Shown: positions 1 through 5,439, counted from the first letter of the stretch. The stretch is 5,439 nt of DNA from Anaerolineales bacterium UBA2232 (GCA_002348045.1 DDYO01000305.1:5605-11043), one strand, 5' to 3'. Numbers and translations are program-made. The notes: generated by a model from the sequence alone, not told the origin.

Positions 1-63
1 GCCGTCCTCGGCCGCCGCGTCTATCTATGTGAGGATCGGGCGCCTAGGGGGACAGTGGTTGTA

Positions 64-465
64 TCAGCCTGGAAGTGCCGTGCGCAGGACTCCAGCGATG
101 ATCAGCCCATCAACCAGCAAGATTCCTGCCCACCAAGGATCCACCAGACCGCCGGCAATTGTCAGGACAAAGCCAAGCGTCCCCCAGACAACCCAGGCTC
201 GGCGGGTAGGGCGGGGACGCCGGTACGTAACCCAGAATACCATCACGCTAAACAATATGGTCAGTACCCAGACCAACTGGAGAACGGTGTCCTTGGTCAA
301 GGCGACAGCACCCCGGGGATCGACAGCAAAACTCGGTGCGTTGCTGACAAAGCTGACACGGATGCGCCCGACAACGGAGAGGAACAACATCGTGAACTGG
401 CCACAAGCCGCCACTGCCCCCCACAGCACACTATTAAGCAGCTTGTCTCGGCCACCATTCGGCAT
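64..465 (-). CDS. Small four-helix integral membrane protein, unknown function
   Basis: I do not recognise a family. From the ATG at 465 the product is 133 residues with four hydrophobic segments, at about residues 11-33, 61-81, 89-108 and 111-127. The strongly basic stretch between segments 2 and 3 (YRRPRPTRR, 81-89) and the basic N-terminus suggest, by the positive-inside rule, that both termini and this loop are cytoplasmic, with a loop of about 27 residues (34-60) outside. There is no cleavable signal peptide, catalytic motif or metal site that I can see. The frame is open back to a GTG at 480, but GGAGGAG sits six bases before the ATG at 465 and lies inside that longer form, so the ATG is the better start. 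It follows the pyruvate kinase-like domain gene by 38 bases and is probably its operon partner. Real gene: fairly sure; role: unknown. Confidence 0.72.
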   Translation of the reverse strand: MPNGGRDKLLNSVLWGAVAACGQFTMLFLSVVGRIRVSFVSNAPSFAVDPRGAVALTKDTVLQLVWVLTILFSVMVFWVTYRRPRPTRRAWVVWGTLGFVLTIAGGLVDPWWAGILLVDGLIIAGVLRTALPG

Positions 466-471
466 CGCTGG

Positions 472-478
472 CTCCTCC
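472..478 (-). promoter_or_regulatory. Ribosome-binding site that sets the start of the membrane protein gene
   Basis: On the minus strand these bases read GGAGGAG, six bases before the ATG at 465. This is a strong Shine-Dalgarno match at good spacing. The alternative GTG at 480 has only a weak purine stretch before it. Confidence 0.65.
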
Positions 479-503
479 ACTCTTCGAAGCAGTCCTCAAT
501 AGT

Positions 504-1091
504 CTACCGGGCTTCTGGATACAGCCTGGGTTTGCAGAGCACCTCCATGATTCTCAGGTCAAAGAAGTGATGGGAATTCGCCGGTAAGAGAACGACCGCC
601 GTATCCGATCCCCGTCCTGTGCCGGCGATGGAGATGGTTGGCTCACCAACTCGCACCATCCCAGAGTCCGCCGCCATCAGAGCTATCTCACTGACCACTT
701 TCATGCCCTGTCCGAATATTCGCAGCGTAAATGCAACGATCTCCTCGAGCTCATACGTCTGCATCTTGTTGCGCACGGCGCGACCGACGCCCCCAAAGCT
801 ATGCCCGGCAGTCACGATCCGTCCTCCGGCAGAGAGGATGGCTCCCCGGTTCTCTTCGGTGAGTTCCTGCTGGTTCGGCTCTTTGAACCCAGTCACATGC
901 GTGACCAGGGTCGGGTGGAACCCCGCAAAAAGCTGGGCCGCTCGCAGCCCGGTCTCGCCAGTCGTGGTGGCAACTATCACCGACTTGATCCCCAGTGCCT
1001 CGGCACGCGCCTTGGCAATCTGCAGTGTCGTGGCAGTATTCTCCGGACCGGGCTTGCCAAACAACGTGCAGCTCAATGTCGTGTCGTTCAT
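504..1091 (-). CDS. Stand-alone pyruvate kinase alpha/beta (C-terminal) domain protein
   Basis: The 195-residue product resembles only the C-terminal alpha/beta domain of pyruvate kinase (the Pfam PK_C type), without the catalytic barrel. Visible family features are an N-terminal GKPGPENT segment (12-19), the strand and loop VIVATTTGETG (38-48), a glycine-rich TAGHSFGGVGR (94-104), a helix with GMKVVSEIALMAADSGMV (129-146), and a C-terminal block with GTGRGSDTAVVL (157-168), ANSHHFFDLR (171-180) and CKP. In full-length pyruvate kinase this domain binds allosteric effectors; free-standing versions occur in bacteria and, to my knowledge, have no established function. The protein cannot be a pyruvate kinase by itself. 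The ATG shares four bases (ATGA) with the TtcA-like stop and has GGAGGG just upstream (1095-1100), so translation is coupled. It might be a small-molecule sensor or a phosphate- or nucleotide-binding protein; that is inference. Confidence 0.88.
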   Translation of the reverse strand: MNDTTLSCTLFGKPGPENTATTLQIAKARAEALGIKSVIVATTTGETGLRAAQLFAGFHPTLVTHVTGFKEPNQQELTEENRGAILSAGGRIVTAGHSFGGVGRAVRNKMQTYELEEIVAFTLRIFGQGMKVVSEIALMAADSGMVRVGEPTISIAGTGRGSDTAVVLLPANSHHFFDLRIMEVLCKPRLYPEAR

Positions 1092-1924
1092 CTTCCCTCC
1101 ATGGTCTCTAAGGTATCTCTTTCGGCTGTCGCATTCTGTGAATCGGCGTCCGCATCGTGCCCGTCGACGTTGGCCCGCTGCACGGCACCTGGCAGCCCAG
1201 CCCGGAGCAGGTTGATCCGGACCTTGGGATAGTCCTTCTCAATGGACCGAATGAGGTTTCGCATCCTGTGCCGCTGGGACTTCCCACAGGTCAGACAGTC
1301 GGACTCCAGAATAGGAAATCCTACCGCTCGTGCGAACCGGACGATTTCCTTCTCGGGCACGTAGATCAATGGGCGAACCAGTGTCAACTTGCCGTCAAAG
1401 AAGGATCGGCGCGGCAACAACGTCTCAACTTTGCCCTGGAAGAAGAGATTGAGCAAGGTGGTCTGCGCCGCGTCATCAGCATGATGGCCCAGGGCCACCT
1501 TGTTGCACCGCAGACGCCATGCCGTGCTTAGGATTGCCTTTCTTCGCAAGTACGAGCAGCGAAAGCAATCACCGGGCGCGTCTACATTGGCTGGCTCAAT
1601 TGCCCACTCAAGCCCCGCAGCGGCGAGGTAGCGCTCAAGCACGCCTGATCTGGCGTCAGCCAGCGACCTCTCTCCTTCAGCACTGGCGGCAACGTGGATG
1701 GCTACGATCTCGTAATTCTCCAAGCTGCTTCGCAGGCGCAACTCCAGGAGCCGCAAAAGAGTAAGGCTGTCCTTGCCGCCTGAGACTGCTACGGCGACCC
1801 GGTCCCCGTCGGCAATCATCTGATAGTCTCGAATGGCCTTGTTGACGCTCTTCAGAAGATAATAGGACAACTTGTCCGGAAGAGGAATATCTCGCTTGCT
1901 CACAGGAGGGTCACCATCGGCCAA
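1088..1924 (-). CDS. TtcA/TilS-type PP-loop ATPase, probable tRNA 2-thiocytidine synthetase
   Basis: This is a cytoplasmic tRNA-modification enzyme of the PP-loop family. TtcA activates C32 of certain tRNAs with ATP and inserts sulfur using an iron-sulfur cluster. In the 278-residue longest form the PP-loop is SGGKDS (48-53), a CxxC lies at C120/C123 (CFRC), the HxxDD block is GHHADDAAQ (146-154), and a second CxxC is C210/C213 (CLTC). C120, C123 and C210 correspond in layout to the three cluster ligands of E. coli TtcA. The paired cysteines favour TtcA over the lysidine synthetase TilS. The last 28 or so residues are acidic and polar and look like a disordered tail. The start is uncertain: the longest frame begins with TTG at 1924; a GTG at 1903, with a weak GGTG seven bases upstream, may be the true start. 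A stop lies 24 bases before the TTG. It overlaps the next gene by ATGA. Exact target base not provable here. Confidence 0.85.
   Translation of the reverse strand: MADGDPPVSKRDIPLPDKLSYYLLKSVNKAIRDYQMIADGDRVAVAVSGGKDSLTLLRLLELRLRSSLENYEIVAIHVAASAEGERSLADARSGVLERYLAAAGLEWAIEPANVDAPGDCFRCSYLRRKAILSTAWRLRCNKVALGHHADDAAQTTLLNLFFQGKVETLLPRRSFFDGKLTLVRPLIYVPEKEIVRFARAVGFPILESDCLTCGKSQRHRMRNLIRSIEKDYPKVRINLLRAGLPGAVQRANVDGHDADADSQNATAERDTLETMEGR
1095..1100 (-). promoter_or_regulatory. Ribosome-binding site of the pyruvate kinase-like domain gene
   Basis: The minus strand reads GGAGGG, then AAG, then the ATG at 1091. It lies inside the last codons of the TtcA-like gene, as expected for a translationally coupled pair with an ATGA overlap. 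Confidence 0.6.
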
Positions 1925-1993
1925 GTGCTGAAACGCACCGCGTACCTTTCAGTGTCGCCACAGCCCAGTGACTCGCGATCAGGTAGGTCCGAG
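1925..1993 (-). other. Largest intergenic gap inside the gene run (69 bases)
   Basis: This gap separates the 142-residue protein gene from the TtcA-like gene and is the only place here where the operon might be divided. I see no hairpin followed by a T-run and no convincing -35/-10 pair. A weak GTGC/GCAC inverted repeat lies just before the TTG at 1924. The gap is shorter (69 bases) or longer (90 bases) depending on whether the TTG or the GTG is the start. Confidence 0.4.
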
Positions 1994-2422
1994 CTATGCA
2001 GGCCTGATTCCCATATATACTTGCCCTTTGGTCAGCATGCGCAGGATGAGGTCTGCAGGCCGCTTGACCAGCCGGGACTGCAGTTCCAATGGCGACAGCG
2101 GTTTGTTCCCGTTGGCCAGGAATGTGCGAAAGATACTGTCCAAAATGGGGGCATCGGGCGGGATGAAATCAGGCTTCCGGCTGCAGCAAGCCTGTATCGC
2201 CTCCCACATAGCATCGACCTGATGGACTTCTGCCGTTTCCGGGTCGATCATGTCCACCAACGCAGCCGGATCCGATGAGGCAATTTCGCTCTGACACTCC
2301 AAACACAATAGATCCCTCATAAAGACATGGATGTCTTTGTTCTGCTTCTCCCACCAGGAAAAGTCGATATGGAACTTGGTGTTGACCGTAGGTCCGAAAG
2401 ATTTCACGGGATTAGACCTCAT
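1994..2422 (-). CDS. Hypothetical protein with CxxC motif and C-terminal winged-helix-like segment
   Basis: I do not recognise a named family. The 142-residue product has an N-terminal section rich in aromatic residues (FHIDFSWWEKQ, 17-27), a C40-x2-C43 pair (CLEC) and a C79-C80 pair that together could hold a metal, and a C-terminal part (about 92-140) shaped like a winged helix: helix DSIFRTFLANG, then NKPLSPLELQSRL (106-118), a second helix, and a wing ending YMGIRP. The KPLS-x3-L pattern also occurs in the large protein upstream, so the two may share a fold. The ATG at 2422 lies 11 bases inside the end of that gene, with GGAAGG two bases before it, which indicates translational coupling. 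It is probably soluble: no signal peptide or membrane segment. A role in nucleic-acid binding or as partner of the upstream protein is inference. Confidence 0.75.
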   Translation of the reverse strand: MRSNPVKSFGPTVNTKFHIDFSWWEKQNKDIHVFMRDLLCLECQSEIASSDPAALVDMIDPETAEVHQVDAMWEAIQACCSRKPDFIPPDAPILDSIFRTFLANGNKPLSPLELQSRLVKRPADLILRMLTKGQVYMGIRPA

Positions 2423-4118
2423 TACCTTCCATATTGAGCCTGTAGACCCTGTCTACGATCAGGTCGTGACGCTTGGAGCTGGCACGTCGGCTCATCTCGT
2501 CCGCACTACCATATACGACTTCCCGAAGGGATTCGTCGTATACCCAGTTGCCGTCACCCACGGGATCGAAACAGGCCCGGCGCGTCAGCTCGGCAAAAAC
2601 TGGCACGGCCCCCGATCGCCGCGTCAGGTTCACCGCAGCATAAAGGGTTTTGGCGTTCACAAGCCCCTGGCCACTCAACTTGGCCAGCTCAGGAAACAGC
2701 TGCCTCAGATGCTCGAATAGGGACTGAGCTTCCTGCCCTGGGCTGGTCCACAGGTCATCCAGGGACAACGTGACCCCAACATCAATCAACAAATGCCTGT
2801 CGTAGCGGCCCGCAAAGGCCTTGCGTTGGAGTCCAAAGTTGAGGCTCCCGTTGACAGGGCGCGCCTCGAGCACCCATTCGCCCCGCCGCTTGCCCTCATC
2901 ATAGTTCAGCCCAAAGGTAAACGGGTCTTCGCTGCGCTGGAGCTCGACAAACCCACCGACTGGCACAGTACGCTTTTCATACCACTCTCCCAGACCCAGC
3001 GCATAGCCATCTCCGGGAAGCATCCAACCCTGTATGTTTTCACCCGTCCGCTGGTCCACAAAGGTTACCATGAAGCGGTCACTGGGAATCTCGGTCACCA
3101 ATGCCAGGGTCCGTTTGGTAAGGGGCAGCGTTCCTTCGCGGCGATGAGGATAAGGCAAGACTATCTGCACACGATCAACGTCTCCTGTCGACCCAACGCC
3201 CTTGTGCTCCAACTGGTCCGCGTCATCGTCAATCTCAAAGACAAATTCGCGGAGTTCGCGATTGAGCCACTCATTACCCCGCGACCGGTACATGGGGATC
3301 AGTCGTTGGGGTCGATGTTGTACCCCCTGCGGAATGAGATTGCTGAGATACCAGGTCGGCTCCTCATCGGTCCCGGTCATCACAAAGCGAGAGTCGGCCT
3401 CCAAAGCCAATCCCAAGGAGAACGCTTTCGCTACTCGCGTTTGATCTCCGCTCAGCCCTACCTCATCCAGCAGTTGCCCAATGCTCAGCGGCTTCCCGTG
3501 CTCATCGATCAGGGCTTCAGTAATATTCAGGTGGAACGGGGTCACGTCAGACAATAGGCCCCGTAGAAACCATCGACCGTCAAAGAAGGCCCACTCCTGC
3601 GACTTGAGGAGTGCGTCTTCCAGGAGCACACGAACGGCATCCCCGTATTCCTCATGCAGTTGAGCGGGCGATTGCAGTTGATCGGCGTCATCGGGGAGTG
3701 CCGCCAGCCCGTTCAGAAGGTGATCAACGACTAGTTCAGCGGCAAACTCGCGTTGGAGCTGCTCCTCGTCCATCTGGACTCGAATAACTGTAAACGTGCC
3801 GTACCGCGGGTTGTTCCCCTCACGAACCGCAACCACCTGTCCAGAAGCATAGTCCAGAGCAGGGAACACCACCAGGCTGCCGGCCTCAAATCTCTCTTGG
3901 GGCTGATAGAACACCCCCCGATCGCTCCCCTTGGCCAGCGCCTGAGCCTCACGTTCGCAGCGTCGGGTTATGACTCGCAGGGCAAGCTCATCAGCTGTTA
4001 GAGGCTCGCCCTCTTCCAGGAGCCGTTCATAGAGGTAATCGAGATCCTCTTTGTGTATTGCAAACTCATCCAGCCAGTATTCAGACGTCTGGGTGCGTCT
4101 ATGTCGCTGAAAAGTCAC
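2412..4118 (-). CDS. Large multidomain hypothetical protein, possibly nucleic-acid binding
   Basis: I do not recognise a named family. Numbering is from the earliest ATG (4175; 587 residues), although I prefer the GTG at codon 20 (4118; 568 residues). Visible parts are a helical N-terminus (EYWLDEFAIHKEDLDYLYERL, about 32-52) leading into EPLTADELALRV (57-68), a small beta-barrel-like stretch (about 98-135), helices, a region with KPLSIGQLLDEVGL (228-241) that looks like a winged helix, an acidic linker (315-322), a long beta-rich region (about 335-470) with LPLTKRTLALV and GLGEWYEKRTVPVGG, and a mostly helical C-terminus. I see no nuclease, helicase or ATPase motif, signal peptide or membrane helix. 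The GTG start has GGAGGAG just upstream and begins where protein-like composition begins; the ATG at 4175 would overlap the endonuclease gene by 35 bases, with no ribosome-binding site and a glycine-rich leader. A role with the endonuclease is inferred from position only. Confidence 0.8.
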   Translation of the reverse strand: MTFQRHRRTQTSEYWLDEFAIHKEDLDYLYERLLEEGEPLTADELALRVITRRCEREAQALAKGSDRGVFYQPQERFEAGSLVVFPALDYASGQVVAVREGNNPRYGTFTVIRVQMDEEQLQREFAAELVVDHLLNGLAALPDDADQLQSPAQLHEEYGDAVRVLLEDALLKSQEWAFFDGRWFLRGLLSDVTPFHLNITEALIDEHGKPLSIGQLLDEVGLSGDQTRVAKAFSLGLALEADSRFVMTGTDEEPTWYLSNLIPQGVQHRPQRLIPMYRSRGNEWLNRELREFVFEIDDDADQLEHKGVGSTGDVDRVQIVLPYPHRREGTLPLTKRTLALVTEIPSDRFMVTFVDQRTGENIQGWMLPGDGYALGLGEWYEKRTVPVGGFVELQRSEDPFTFGLNYDEGKRRGEWVLEARPVNGSLNFGLQRKAFAGRYDRHLLIDVGVTLSLDDLWTSPGQEAQSLFEHLRQLFPELAKLSGQGLVNAKTLYAAVNLTRRSGAVPVFAELTRRACFDPVGDGNWVYDESLREVVYGSADEMSRRASSKRHDLIVDRVYRLNMEGNEV

Positions 4119-4120
4119 TG

Positions 4121-4127
4121 CTCCTCC
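4121..4127 (-). promoter_or_regulatory. Ribosome-binding site supporting the GTG start at 4118
   Basis: The minus strand reads GGAGGAG, then CA, then GTG. Spacing from GGAGG to the GTG is four bases, slightly short but usable. It lies between the endonuclease stop (4141-4143) and the GTG, where a start signal would be expected. Confidence 0.5.
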
Positions 4128-4140
4128 ACCACCAAGATCC

Positions 4141-5019
4141 TCAATGCCCCGACCGTTGACGGCCATCGGAGACATTCACACCGGCGAGGGTGCGATACGT
4201 TCCCTGTAACAGGCGCGCGTCCTCTTCCAAATTAGGGCTCTCGCAGATCAGCGTACCCCGCACATCATGGTCTACCAGAGCCTGTAACAACTCCTCATAC
4301 TTCAAGTCGGACTCTGCAAGATTCAGGTGCTTCTTCTCACCATGCACTCCGTAGGCAATGCCCTGTACGTGCAGGTGAACGTCAGCCATTGCCTGGGGAC
4401 CGAGCATACCGCGCATCTCTTCCAGGACTTGACCCCAGCCTCCACAATGCCCCAAGTTTCCACAAGACCTGGCGTGCAGATGGGCAAAATCAACACAGGG
4501 AAGCAGGCCCTTAACGTCAAAACACAGGCGCAAGATCTCCTCAAGGCTCCCAAACTGCGCTGCCCGACCAGCCGTCTCCGGCCTCAGGCACACATCCACA
4601 CCCTCAGCGCTCATCTGCCTGACAATGGAGCGCAGGTTCTCTGCGATCCTTTCGTAGACTTGCTGCGGGGGGTCTTGATGGTTGTACCCCGGGTGAAACA
4701 CCACATTGCGTGCCCCACAGTCGGCAGCAACTCGAGCGGCATGTAACAGGCGGTCTGTGCTCGCTTGGAGCTTGGCGGGATCCTTCGAGTTCAGATTAAT
4801 ATAGTATGGAGCGTGTACGCTGAGGCGCACGCCATGCTCTTCGGCAGACATACGCACTAAACGCGCCGTCTTCTCTCCCATCGAGACCCGCTGTACGAAC
4901 TCCAACTCCATCGCATCGAGCCCCAACCCACGTACCGACTCAATGCCGCTAACGCTGCTGTTTCTCGGTGTGCTGTGAGGAATACCAGCGGTCCCAAACA
5001 ACAAAGGCGCGGGGCTCAT
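4141..5019 (-). CDS. Endonuclease IV-like AP endonuclease (TIM-barrel), archaeal-type variant
   Basis: The 292-residue product matches the AP endonuclease family 2 TIM-barrel, close to the usual length of 280-300. Enzymes of this family cut the DNA backbone 5' of abasic sites in base-excision repair, using a cluster of metal ions. Metal ligands can be placed by comparison with E. coli Nfo: H69 (VHAPYYINL), H109 (FHPGYN), E148 (RPETAG), D177 and H180 (CVDFAHLHA), H215 (VHLHVQG), H231 (GEKKHLNL) and E260 (ICES). The aspartate two residues before the last histidine in Nfo (DRH) is a lysine here, with a glutamate at 228; as I recall, archaeal-type members also have GE(K/R)(K/R)H, so this looks like a subfamily trait rather than decay. 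The ATG overlaps the zinc-ribbon stop by ATGA, with GGGAAGG directly before it. A sugar isomerase-like relative is less likely given the ligand set. Confidence 0.88.
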   Translation of the reverse strand: MSPAPLLFGTAGIPHSTPRNSSVSGIESVRGLGLDAMELEFVQRVSMGEKTARLVRMSAEEHGVRLSVHAPYYINLNSKDPAKLQASTDRLLHAARVAADCGARNVVFHPGYNHQDPPQQVYERIAENLRSIVRQMSAEGVDVCLRPETAGRAAQFGSLEEILRLCFDVKGLLPCVDFAHLHARSCGNLGHCGGWGQVLEEMRGMLGPQAMADVHLHVQGIAYGVHGEKKHLNLAESDLKYEELLQALVDHDVRGTLICESPNLEEDARLLQGTYRTLAGVNVSDGRQRSGH

Positions 5020-5282
5020 CCTTCCCGCTTAGGGAAGAAGGAATGAATGTCGAATAGGAAGGACCCGCGCCTGTTGCACGCCGGACAATATACATCCACC
5101 CGGTCGTAGTGACGGCCCTCCTGGTCAAGAACCAGCGCCTGCATGCGGATCCTCCACGCACCACAACAGTGTGGACAGGGATGCGCCGCCACATGAAGGT
5201 ACTCTTCCGATACGCTGTTGACAGGTACTGCCCGCTGGAAATCCAAGGGACTTGGGCCTTGCTGACGACTGCGCACGCTCAC
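5016..5282 (-). CDS. Small zinc-ribbon protein, unknown function
   Basis: The 88-residue product holds two CxxC knuckles 26 residues apart, C36-x2-C39 (CPHC, followed by another Cys) and C66-x2-C69 (CPAC), the spacing of a zinc ribbon with beta strands between (RMQALVLDQEG and RVDVYC). After the second knuckle comes a hydrophobic strand RGSFLFDIHSFF (72-83). Such domains bind nucleic acid or protein, but no specific partner can be read from the sequence. The longest frame starts with GTG at 5282, only 14 bases after the tRNA; no Shine-Dalgarno precedes it. Other candidates are GTG at codon 3, TTG at codon 13 and GTG at codon 31 (GGAAGAG nine bases upstream, keeping both knuckles). It overlaps the AP endonuclease gene by ATGA, so it probably belongs to the same functional unit, perhaps as an accessory factor; that is inference. 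Confidence 0.75.
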   Translation of the reverse strand: MSVRSRQQGPSPLDFQRAVPVNSVSEEYLHVAAHPCPHCCGAWRIRMQALVLDQEGRHYDRVDVYCPACNRRGSFLFDIHSFFPKREG

Positions 5283-5296
5283 AGGTCTAGATGCGA

Positions 5297-5369
5297 TGGG
5301 CGAAACAGGGCTCGAACCTGTGACCTGCTGAATGTAAGTCAGATGCTGTCCCGACTGAGCTATTCGCCC
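5297..5369 (-). tRNA. tRNA-Val, anticodon UAC
   Basis: A 73-base cloverleaf can be folded by eye. The acceptor stem is GGGCGAA with TTCGCCC, discriminator A. The D arm has stem strands GCTC/CAGC and a loop with GG at 18-19. The anticodon loop is CTTACAT with anticodon TAC at 34-36, reading GUA valine codons. The variable loop is AGGTC, and the T arm is ACAGG-TTCGAGC-CCTGT with five perfect pairs. Two positions do not pair: 13-22 (C/C) and 27-43 (U/C). The 3' CCA is not encoded (ATC follows), so it must be added after transcription. A consensus promoter lies directly upstream and a protein gene starts 14 bases downstream. Confidence 0.93.
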
Positions 5370-5381
5370 CCTGAGTTGTCG

Positions 5382-5409
5382 ATTATAGTAACGTCGAAAC
5401 CTTTGTCAA
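5382..5409 (-). promoter_or_regulatory. Consensus sigma-70-type promoter of the tRNA-Val operon
   Basis: On the minus strand TTGACA (5409-5404) and TATAAT (5387-5382) match both consensus hexamers exactly, with a 16-base spacer. The predicted transcription start is about 5374-5376, leaving a leader of only about five to seven bases before the mature tRNA 5' end at 5369, typical of strong tRNA promoters. No terminator is seen after the tRNA, so it probably also transcribes the downstream protein genes. Confidence 0.85.
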
Positions 5410-5439
5410 AACCGCCGGGCGACTACATCTGTTCTGGAG

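Noticed and set aside
1..63. Left-edge sequence as end of a plus-strand gene or start of the next minus-strand gene
   Set aside because: Short open frames run in from the edge, one ending at a TGA near 30-32, but the stretch is too short to show coding pattern, and no terminator or ribosome-binding site is clear.
29..570. Overlapping plus-strand open frames of 157 and 171 codons opposite the membrane protein gene
   Set aside because: They are antisense to a well-supported gene, are rich in Pro, Ser, Thr and Gln without domain pattern, and have no ribosome-binding site.
619..1232. Long plus-strand frames opposite the pyruvate kinase-like domain gene
   Set aside because: Composition is arbitrary and they mirror a recognisable conserved protein on the minus strand; shadow frames.
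1924..1940. GTGC/GCAC inverted repeat before the TtcA-like gene as operator or attenuator
   Set aside because: A four-base stem with a six-base loop is expected by chance and has no T-run.
2012..2030. TATATA-like sequence on the minus strand at the end of the 142-residue gene, as a possible -10 of a promoter for the TtcA-like gene
   Set aside because: No acceptable -35 hexamer occurs at 15-19 bases upstream, so I cannot support a promoter, though a weak one is not excluded.
2793..3557. 254-codon plus-strand open frame inside the large hypothetical gene
   Set aside because: It is antisense to a long frame with coherent protein-like pattern and good operon position; no start signal or recognisable motif in the plus frame.
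5410..5425. GC-rich CGCCCGGCG followed by TTTT on the minus strand, as a terminator of a gene to the right
   Set aside because: The possible stem is only three or four base pairs with almost no loop.

Overview
The window is a compact stretch of bacterial chromosome, moderately G+C-rich and almost fully coding. Everything I can support lies on the minus strand, so transcription runs from right to left. The bacterial character rests on a consensus sigma-70-type promoter, purine-rich Shine-Dalgarno (SD) sites, GTG starts and ATGA stop/start overlaps. The phylum cannot be fixed from the sequence. My impression from the protein families (archaeal-like endonuclease IV, stand-alone pyruvate kinase C-terminal domain, small TtcA-type protein) is an uncultured, deep-branching lineage such as Chloroflexota, held at low confidence. 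No mobile element, CRISPR array, prophage or large repeat is visible.

Layout in the direction of transcription: (1) a promoter with exact TTGACA and TATAAT hexamers (5382-5409) drives a tRNA-Val(UAC) gene (5297-5369). (2) Fourteen bases after the tRNA comes an 88-residue zinc-ribbon protein, which overlaps by ATGA with (3) an endonuclease IV-like AP endonuclease. (4) Then follow a 568-residue multidomain protein of unknown function (587 residues from the earliest start) and (5) a 142-residue protein overlapping its end; both carry short winged-helix-like segments. (6) After 69 non-coding bases comes a TtcA/TilS-type PP-loop tRNA-thiolation protein, which overlaps by ATGA with (7) a stand-alone pyruvate kinase alpha/beta (C-terminal) domain. 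(8) Last is a four-helix membrane protein of unknown function. No other good promoter or intrinsic terminator is evident, so all of this may be one long operon that begins with a tRNA, although a second promoter before the TtcA-like gene cannot be excluded.

The genes fall into two sets. The first (zinc ribbon, AP endonuclease, two unknown proteins) looks like a DNA-repair or nucleic-acid-binding cassette built around the endonuclease. The second joins a tRNA-modification enzyme to an orphan regulatory-type pyruvate kinase domain and a small membrane protein. The most interesting points are the tRNA-headed operon, the two uncharacterised proteins beside the AP endonuclease, and the coupling of the TtcA-like enzyme to the orphan domain. 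Several gene starts are reinterpreted from visible ribosome-binding sites. I do not see clear evidence for a defence system or other named novel system.
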